Shown piece by piece: positions 58,752 through 64,000 of a stretch of 64,000 nt of DNA. This DNA is from Loktanella sp. S4079 (lineage in GTDB: Bacteria; Pseudomonadota; Alphaproteobacteria; Rhodobacterales; Rhodobacteraceae). Each line of letters starts with the position of its first letter. Positions within the stretch are counted from its first letter, which is position 1. The notes beneath the pieces were generated by a model that was not told where the DNA came from, searched no databases, and saw nothing but the letters and a program-made list of their open reading frames with translations. The stretch lies in NCBI RefSeq assembly GCF_000967725.1, contig NZ_JXYE01000006.1, forward strand, positions 124,001 through 188,000. Direction: 5' to 3'. Both the position numbers and the translations under genes were made by a program.

Positions 58752-60608
58752 ATGGTAAACACAATCCGACTGACTGCCGCTCAGGCAATGGTGAAATGGC
58801 TCTCGGTTCAGCTGACACCTGATGGTGACCGCTATATTGACGGGATGTGGGCGATCTTTGGGCATGGCAACGTTGCCGGGATCGGTGAGGCGTTGCATGC
58901 CTACCAAGACGTCTTTCCGACGTGGCGCGGACAGAATGAACAAACAATGGCGCATGCTGCGATTGCTTATGCCAAGGGCAAAAAGCGGACCCGCGCCATG
59001 GCTGTGACCTCTTCCATTGGGCCGGGATCGACCAATGTGGTGACTGCCGCCGCTTTGGCGCATGTAAATCGCCTGCCGATCTTGATCGTGGCGGGGGATG
59101 TTTTTGCTAATCGCCGCCCTGATCCCGTGCTGCAACAGGTCGAAGATTTCGATGATGGTACCGTTTCGGCCAATGATTGTTTTCGCCCAGTGTCGCGGTA
59201 TTTCGACCGGATCACCCGGCCCGAACATATCTTATACGCGTTACCGCGCGCGCTGCGTACGATGACGGATCCAGCCAATTGCGGTCCGGTGACGTTGGCA
59301 TTTTGTCAGGATGTCCAAACAGAGGCCTATGATTACCCGGTGACATTTTTCGAACCAAGAGTGTGGCGCATTCGCCGCCCGCAGCCTGATCTTGGCGAAT
59401 TGGCACATGTCGCTGAATTGGTCAAAGACGCGCAGAACCCGGTGATTATTTCGGGCGGTGGAACGATCTACAGTCAGGCCGAAGAGACCTTGGCGACGTT
59501 CGCGAGCGCGCATAACATTCCGGTAGCAGAAACACAGGCAGGCAAATCGGGCCTGTCCCAAGATCACCCCATGAATTTGGGTGCTTCGGGTGTGGATGGA
59601 TCGGCGGCAGCAAATGTTGCATTGGAAAACGCGGATCTTGTCATTGGTGTCGGCACAAGATTGCAAGATTTCACCACCGGTTCACGTACATTGTTTCGCG
59701 AAGATGCGACGCTCGTTTCGATAAATATTCACGGATATGATGCTGCGAAACACGGCGCACAGAGCCTTGTTGGCGATGCGAAGGTAACGCTGGAGGCATT
59801 GTCCGCAGAGCTTGGGGCGTACAAGGTCGCTAAATCCTACGTAGCTGCACGTGAAGATTGGCTCCGTGCCGTTGATGCCTATTGCGCCCGCCCTGACGAC
59901 CAGTCCGCAAATCCCACTGACGGCCAAGTGATCGGCGCGGTACAACGCGCCACCACCGAAACGGCGATTGCTATGTGCGCCGCAGGTACAATGCCCGGTG
60001 CGCTCAAGCTGCTCTGGCAACCGTCGCAAGGCGGCTATCACATGGAATACGGTTACTCTTGTATGGGATACGAGGTCGCCGGTGCGATGGGGCTGAAACT
60101 GGCTTGCCCTGATCGCGAAGTGGTCTGTTTTGTCGGGGACGGGTCCTATATGATGGCCAATTCCGAACTGGCGACCGCAGTCATGCGGCGCATTCCATTC
60201 ACTGTGGTTCTGACGGATAATCGTGGCTATGGCTGCATTAATCGCCTGCAAACAATGGGTTGCGGCGGGGAGCCGTTCAACAACATGTATGTCGATTGCA
60301 ACGTAGATGCGCAGCCCGAGATCGACTATGTGGCCCATGCCGCATCAATGGGTGCCTTTGCCGTCAAAGCAAAGGATACCGATCAGCTCGAGGCCGAGAT
60401 TGTCGCCGCGCGAGATCGCAATATTCCGACCGTGATCGTTATCGAAACCATCGCCAAGGATTTTCCCGGTACGGGGATCGAAACCACGGCGGGGGCGCAC
60501 GGTTATTTTTGGGACGTGGCCGTTCCGCAAACATCGGACCGTCAAAAGCAGCGCGACAGGTTTGTCGAATATCTGACGCAGATCTCAAAGCAATCGCTTG
60601 TGAATTAA
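58752..60608 (+). CDS. iolD: 3D-(3,5/4)-trihydroxycyclohexane-1,2-dione hydrolase
   Basis: A 618-residue thiamine-diphosphate enzyme that opens the inosose-derived ring to 5-deoxyglucuronate. It begins 'IRLTAAQAMVKWLSVQ' and 'MWAIFGHGNVAGIGEALH', followed by 'GPGSTNVVTAAALAHVNRLPILIVAGDVFANRRPDPVLQQ' in parts. The ThDP motif GDGSYMMANSELATAVMRR occurs near residue 461 and continues to 'VLTDNRGYGCINRLQ'. AAGGATCG precedes the ATG 12 bp after iolC. It is normal length for IolD and sits in the usual iolC-iolD-iolE order. Confidence 0.93.
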   Translation: MVNTIRLTAAQAMVKWLSVQLTPDGDRYIDGMWAIFGHGNVAGIGEALHAYQDVFPTWRGQNEQTMAHAAIAYAKGKKRTRAMAVTSSIGPGSTNVVTAAALAHVNRLPILIVAGDVFANRRPDPVLQQVEDFDDGTVSANDCFRPVSRYFDRITRPEHILYALPRALRTMTDPANCGPVTLAFCQDVQTEAYDYPVTFFEPRVWRIRRPQPDLGELAHVAELVKDAQNPVIISGGGTIYSQAEETLATFASAHNIPVAETQAGKSGLSQDHPMNLGASGVDGSAAANVALENADLVIGVGTRLQDFTTGSRTLFREDATLVSINIHGYDAAKHGAQSLVGDAKVTLEALSAELGAYKVAKSYVAAREDWLRAVDAYCARPDDQSANPTDGQVIGAVQRATTETAIAMCAAGTMPGALKLLWQPSQGGYHMEYGYSCMGYEVAGAMGLKLACPDREVVCFVGDGSYMMANSELATAVMRRIPFTVVLTDNRGYGCINRLQTMGCGGEPFNNMYVDCNVDAQPEIDYVAHAASMGAFAVKAKDTDQLEAEIVAARDRNIPTVIVIETIAKDFPGTGIETTAGAHGYFWDVAVPQTSDRQKQRDRFVEYLTQISKQSLVN

Positions 60609-60618
60609 GGAAAGACCC

Positions 60619-61524
60619 ATGATCCAGTTCGGCACAAACCCAATCGCATGGGCCAACGATGATGACCAAACCATTGGTGCGGACATTCCCACCGCGCGTA
60701 TTCTGACCGAGGCCGGGCAACTCATCGGCTTTGATGGGATAGAAAACGGCCACCGCTGGCCACAAGATGATCCCGAAGCGCTTCGTGCACTTTTGGCACA
60801 GCATGGGATGCAATTCATCTCGGGCTGGTATTCAACGGAGCTGTTGACCCGCTCTGTCGCCGAAGAAATCACGGCGGTGCAGGGCCATCTGGCTAAACTC
60901 AAGCACAATGGATGCAAGGTATGTATCGTTTGCGAATGTTCCAACACCGTGCATGGCAATCCTGAGGTTGCGGTAAACGATCGTCCGCGCCTGACGGCGG
61001 CTGAGATGGTCTCCTTTGGTGCAAAGATGGAAACATTCGCTGCATATCTTGCGAGCGAAGGGATCATCCTCGCGTATCACCATCACATGGGTACTGTCGT
61101 CGAAAGTCCGGCAGACATTGATGCCTTTATGGCGGCAACGGGGCCTGCGACGTATCTGTTGTTTGACGCCGGTCACTGTGCCTTTGGCGGAGGAGATCCG
61201 GTTTCTGTGCTGCGAAAACATATCGCCCGCGTTGCACATTTTCATGCAAAGAACATCCGGGCGGACGTGACCGCACGTGTGCGAACCGAAGGCATGTCGT
61301 TCCTGGCGGGTGTTTTGGCAGGGGCGTTTACCGTGCCGGGTGATCAGGATGGCGCTATCGATTTCGGGCCGCTTCTCACAATCCTTGCTGAAAACGATTA
61401 TGACGGCTGGATCGTTATCGAAGCCGAGCAAGATCCGCATTTGCGAAACCCGCTATTGTACCAAACACTTGGGCTTCATACGCTCAAGCGGATAGCCCGT
61501 GAAACAGGGCTGATCCCAGCCTAA
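60619..61524 (+). CDS. iolE: myo-Inosose-2 dehydratase
   Basis: A 301-residue TIM-barrel dehydratase that removes water from scyllo-inosose to give the trihydroxycyclohexanedione used by IolD. The hallmark start 'IQFGTNPIAWANDDDQTIGADIPTARILTEAGQLIGFDGIENGHRWP' (by parts) matches IolE. Metal-site regions are 'ILAYHHHMGTVVESPADID', 'TYLLFDAGHCAFGGGDPV', 'VAHFHAKNIR' and 'GWIVIEAEQDPHLRNP'. AAGGAAAGACCC precedes the ATG, 10 bp after iolD. The small DUF3329 gene follows after 9 bp. Confidence 0.93.
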   Translation: MIQFGTNPIAWANDDDQTIGADIPTARILTEAGQLIGFDGIENGHRWPQDDPEALRALLAQHGMQFISGWYSTELLTRSVAEEITAVQGHLAKLKHNGCKVCIVCECSNTVHGNPEVAVNDRPRLTAAEMVSFGAKMETFAAYLASEGIILAYHHHMGTVVESPADIDAFMAATGPATYLLFDAGHCAFGGGDPVSVLRKHIARVAHFHAKNIRADVTARVRTEGMSFLAGVLAGAFTVPGDQDGAIDFGPLLTILAENDYDGWIVIEAEQDPHLRNPLLYQTLGLHTLKRIARETGLIPA

Positions 61525-61533
61525 GGAGCATTT

Positions 61534-61731
61534 ATGTTAAACGCGAACGATCCATTCTACCGCCCAATTTGGCGCCGCGCTGTGATTGTTGCGCTGTGTC
61601 TGGGGTGGGGGCTGTTCGAGGCCCTGAGCGGCAGCCCGGGCTTTGCGGTGATTTTCTTGGCCTTGGGCGTCTATGCCACCGTTCGTCTGTTTGTGACCTA
61701 CTCCCCTGAAACCCCGTCCGAGGAGGACTGA
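61534..61731 (+). CDS. DUF3329 small membrane protein
   Basis: A 65-residue protein with two hydrophobic segments: 'RRAVIVALCLGWGLFEALSG' and 'FAVIFLALGVYATVRLFVTY', joined by a short polar turn, with the family-like start DPFYRPIWRR. It resembles DUF3329 proteins as I recall them. AGGAGCATTT precedes the ATG 9 bp after iolE, and the coding end (TCCGAGGAGGAC, stop at 61729-61731) contains the GAGGAGG ribosome site of iolB. It is thus embedded in the iol operon, perhaps as an accessory membrane subunit; I know no function. Confidence 0.72.
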   Translation: MLNANDPFYRPIWRRAVIVALCLGWGLFEALSGSPGFAVIFLALGVYATVRLFVTYSPETPSEED

Positions 61732-61732
61732 T

Positions 61733-62527
61733 ATGTCTGATCTTCTGAAGCGGCCTTTTGGCACGCATGGCAAGGTACACCAGATCACGCCCCAAAGTGC
61801 TGGTTGGAGATACGTTGGCTTTGATCTGATCAAGTTACGCGCAGGCGAAAGCTGGAGCGAAAAAACCGACGAAAACGAGGTGATCCTCGTGATGGTCGAG
61901 GGTAAGGCCATCATCAACGCCGCGGGCCAGAATTGGGGCGAATTGGGCGAGCGTATGAATGTGTTTGAGAAAACACCGCCTCATTGTCTTTATGTTCCAA
62001 ATGGCAGTGATTGGTCGCTTGAGACCACAACCGACGCCACAATTGCTGTTTGCAAGGCACCGGGTCAATCTGGCCACGAGGCACGCAAAATTGGGCCCAA
62101 CGGGATTGAGCTGACCCAACGTGGCGAAGGCGTTAACACACGCTATATCAACAATATTGCAATGGAAAACGAGGACTACTGCGACAGCCTGCTTGTAACC
62201 GAAGTCTTTACGCCTGCAGGGCATTGGTCATCATTCCCAAGCCATCGCCACGACGAAGACGATTTCCCGCGCGTGACATATCTCGAAGAAACCTATTATC
62301 ACCGAATTAACCCCGGAGATGGTTTTGGTATCCAGCGTGTCTACACGGACGATTTGCAACTCAACGAAACAATGGCTGTCCATGATGGTGACGTGGTCTG
62401 CGTCCCACGCGGGCACCACCCGTGCGGCGCGCCATATGGATTTGAAATGTACTACCTCAACGTGATGGCCGGCCCCCTGCGCAAATGGCGCTTTGTCGCT
62501 GCACCCGAAGTCGCACATCTGATGTGA
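61733..62527 (+). CDS. iolB: 5-deoxy-glucuronate isomerase
   Basis: A 264-residue cupin-fold enzyme converting 5-deoxy-glucuronate to 5-dehydro-2-deoxygluconate, the IolC substrate. The start 'VHQITPQSAGWRYVGFDLIKLRAGESW' and the second cupin half 'WSSFPSHRHDEDDFPRVTYLEETYYHRINPGDGFGIQRVY' (by parts), with the metal-binding H-x-H-D-E-D pattern, and 'VCVPRGHHPCGAPYGFEMYYLNVMAGP' identify IolB. The ATG at 61733 has its ribosome site in the end of the DUF3329 gene, 1 bp away from its stop. It closes the operon; iolA (methylmalonate-semialdehyde dehydrogenase) is not in this window. Confidence 0.92.
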   Translation: MSDLLKRPFGTHGKVHQITPQSAGWRYVGFDLIKLRAGESWSEKTDENEVILVMVEGKAIINAAGQNWGELGERMNVFEKTPPHCLYVPNGSDWSLETTTDATIAVCKAPGQSGHEARKIGPNGIELTQRGEGVNTRYINNIAMENEDYCDSLLVTEVFTPAGHWSSFPSHRHDEDDFPRVTYLEETYYHRINPGDGFGIQRVYTDDLQLNETMAVHDGDVVCVPRGHHPCGAPYGFEMYYLNVMAGPLRKWRFVAAPEVAHLM

Positions 62528-62840
62528 ACTTTCTGCGCAACGCGCGGGTGGTCTAGTATATTACATAATCTTGATTATGAGGCATGCGATTGGTAGCAGC
62601 AAAGCTAAAATGTCACCAATCAGTAACCAACACCACCCGGCGAGGCATACTCACGCTTCTTGTTATAATACTAGTTCGAACGCGCTTGTTGTGAACCGCC
62701 TTTGGGTAGAACTCGTCAGATGTGAGTGAGCCAACTGGCCGGCGCGCGGATTAGTTTGACGTGTCATCGCGAGATTTGCGATGACACGCTCAGTTTGGTG
62801 AATACGCGGGGGGAATTTCAAAGGGCTAGAGGCTGACGCC
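62528..62840. other. 313-bp intergenic region between convergent iolB and rhaI
   Basis: No gene is supported. It contains a perfect inverted repeat CATAATC-tt-GATTATG at 62564-62579, and a strong hairpin CGTGTCATCGC (62760-62770) / GCGATGACACG (62778-62788) with an 11-bp stem and 7-base loop. The latter is a likely bidirectional terminator, though neither strand shows a clear U tract. The region between is otherwise featureless to me. Confidence 0.5.
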
Positions 62841-64000
62841 CTAAACGATGCCCCCGCCTGCGCCTGATACTTTGGGACGTGTTTCTGATACTTTTGCGCG
62901 ATAGCCTGATGCCCGGTAGGTCATGATGGGGGCGATTGCACCGCCGGTTTCGAACCTTGCCATTTGCAGGATTGGATCGACATCTGTGCGGAATGCTTGG
63001 CGCAATGTGGCTGACGCCATGAGCGCGTCATTATCCGATTGGTAGCCCGCTAACGCGTCGCGGTTCACCAATGATGCCTGTACAAAGGCGCGCTGGATTT
63101 CCATCGCTGAGATCATCAGGCTTTCGATCGGGTCAGTCACATTGTGCGACTGGTCGATCATATGCGACAGGTTCAAATCGGGGCTCTCGGCATCGACCAA
63201 TTCGTTCCAAACAAGAAACATCCGATATGGATCAATGGTGCCGCTATCGAGATCGTCGTCCCCGTATTTAGAGTCGTTAAAGTGGAAACCACCCAGTTTG
63301 CCTGCACGGATCAAGCGGGACACGATCATTTCGATATTTACGTTCGGCGCATGGTGGCCCAGATCGACAAGGCATTTTGCCTTTTCACCCAATTCCTGCG
63401 CGATCATGAGGGAAGTACCCCAGTCCTGCACGACGGTTGAATAGAACGCGGGCTCATACATTTTATGTTCGCTGAAAAGCTGCCAGTCGTCTGGCAAGGC
63501 CCCGTAAATCTCTTGCATTGAGGCCATGTAACGGTCGAACTGACGGCCCATATGCGTTTGCCCCGGAAAGTTTGATCCGTCGCCAATCCACACGGTCAGT
63601 GCGCTTGATCCGATGGCCTGGCCAATTTCGATACAGGCAACGTTGTGATCAATCGCCTGCTGGCGCGTTGCGGCATCAACATGGGACAGTGAGCCGAACT
63701 TATACGAATGCGCTTGATTGGGTTGATCCTGAAACGTGTTGGAATTCATCGCATCAAAGCCAAGGCCGTGTTCATTGGCCTTTGCGAGCAGTGCCTTAGG
63801 GTCGGCTTGGTCCCATGGGATATGTAAGGATACGTTGGGTGTCGCGCGGGTTAATCCGTGGATCACCCCACAATCATCCAGCTTGTCAAAAATGTCGCGC
63901 GGCTCGCCCTCGCCCGGAAAGCGCGCGAACCGCGTGCCCCCCGTACCGGTCCCCCACGATGGGACGGCGACAGCAAATGTTTTGGCGCGTTCCTTGATCG
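62841..64000 (-). CDS. rhaI: L-rhamnose isomerase, RhaI type, partial (N-terminus beyond window)
   Basis: The frame is open to the right edge of the window, giving 386 residues of a protein usually about 430. The first visible part reads 'FAVAVPSWGTGTGGTRFARFPGEGEPRDIFDKLDDCGVI', typical of the alphaproteobacterial L-rhamnose catabolism isomerase. Metal-site regions of the TIM barrel are 'LFSEHKMYEPAFYSTVVQDW', 'KCLVDLGHHAPNVNIE', 'GGFHFNDSKYGDDDLDSGTIDPY' and 'HMIDQSHNVTDPIESL'. It probably isomerises L-rhamnose to L-rhamnulose. Its operon partners lie upstream, beyond position 64000, so regulation cannot be read here. Confidence 0.9.
   Translation of the reverse strand, partial: IKERAKTFAVAVPSWGTGTGGTRFARFPGEGEPRDIFDKLDDCGVIHGLTRATPNVSLHIPWDQADPKALLAKANEHGLGFDAMNSNTFQDQPNQAHSYKFGSLSHVDAATRQQAIDHNVACIEIGQAIGSSALTVWIGDGSNFPGQTHMGRQFDRYMASMQEIYGALPDDWQLFSEHKMYEPAFYSTVVQDWGTSLMIAQELGEKAKCLVDLGHHAPNVNIEMIVSRLIRAGKLGGFHFNDSKYGDDDLDSGTIDPYRMFLVWNELVDAESPDLNLSHMIDQSHNVTDPIESLMISAMEIQRAFVQASLVNRDALAGYQSDNDALMASATLRQAFRTDVDPILQMARFETGGAIAPIMTYRASGYRAKVSETRPKVSGAGGGIV

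Noticed and set aside
59682..60338. Minus-strand open frame of 218 codons opposite iolD
   Set aside because: It is antisense to the conserved ThDP domain of iolD and has no recognisable family; a shadow frame.
62564..62579. CATAATC-tt-GATTATG repeat as an operator
   Set aside because: It lies between the 3' ends of two convergent operons, so a promoter operator is unlikely; no further copies were noticed.

Overview
The window looks like chromosome or chromid from a marine alphaproteobacterium of the Rhodobacteraceae (roseobacter group). I infer this from the gene families: a tripartite tricarboxylate transporter with quinate/shikimate genes, a fused iolC-DUF2090, the RhaI-type rhamnose isomerase, DUF1403 next to an ScpB-like gene, a vanadium haloperoxidase and DUF3329. 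The moderate GC and dense ATGA/TAATG-coupled operons fit. No rRNA, tRNA, CRISPR array, insertion sequence or phage gene was seen.

Layout. 1-6167: iron uptake, with a siderophore ABC permease (cut by the window edge), its binding protein and a TonB receptor on the minus strand, facing a second, haem-type TonB receptor. 6300-7768: DUF1403 plus an ScpB-like condensin accessory gene. 7804-18379: a LysR-controlled hydroaromatic acid (quinate/shikimate-like) locus made of tctCBA, shikimate dehydrogenase, QuiC dehydroshikimate dehydratase and an AEC carrier, facing a flavin dehydrogenase and a TIM-barrel protein. 18376-32119: the most unusual part, a 15-gene locus with RutA, RutF and RutE homologues but no recognisable rutB, rutC, rutD or rutG. 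In their place are three amidase-signature enzymes, a GatC/AtzG-like small protein, an N-carbamoylsarcosine-amidase-like hydrolase, RibB, an MFS carrier, a sugar-type ABC importer and a GntR/HutC regulator. Copies or variants of a TGTACGTACA palindrome lie at every promoter-like gap, in two places as pairs exactly 13 bp apart.

32189-40463: one nine-gene minus-strand operon that joins a peptide/nickel-type ABC importer to a set resembling the Vibrio zinc locus zrgABCDE (ZrgA, LolD-like ATPase, FtsX-like permease, two DUF3299 proteins). 40720-43121: an Rrf2 regulator behind a perfect 10-bp inverted repeat, then a vanadium haloperoxidase with all core active-site residues. 43238-47131: secreted proteins of unknown function and an MFS_2-like transporter.

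47148-62527: myo-inositol catabolism. A stray Gfo/Idh/MocA oxidoreductase faces one LacI regulator. A second LacI regulator precedes the importer (binding protein, permease, half-size ATPase) and the enzymes: TIM-barrel protein, iolG, IolI-like isomerase, iolC-DUF2090, iolD, iolE, a small DUF3329 membrane protein and iolB. Repeated T(C/T)ACATCA half-sites flank the second regulator and precede the importer. No iolA is present in the window. 62841-64000: rhaI, running off the right edge.

Product names rest on motif recognition and recall of family sequences; no database search was run.
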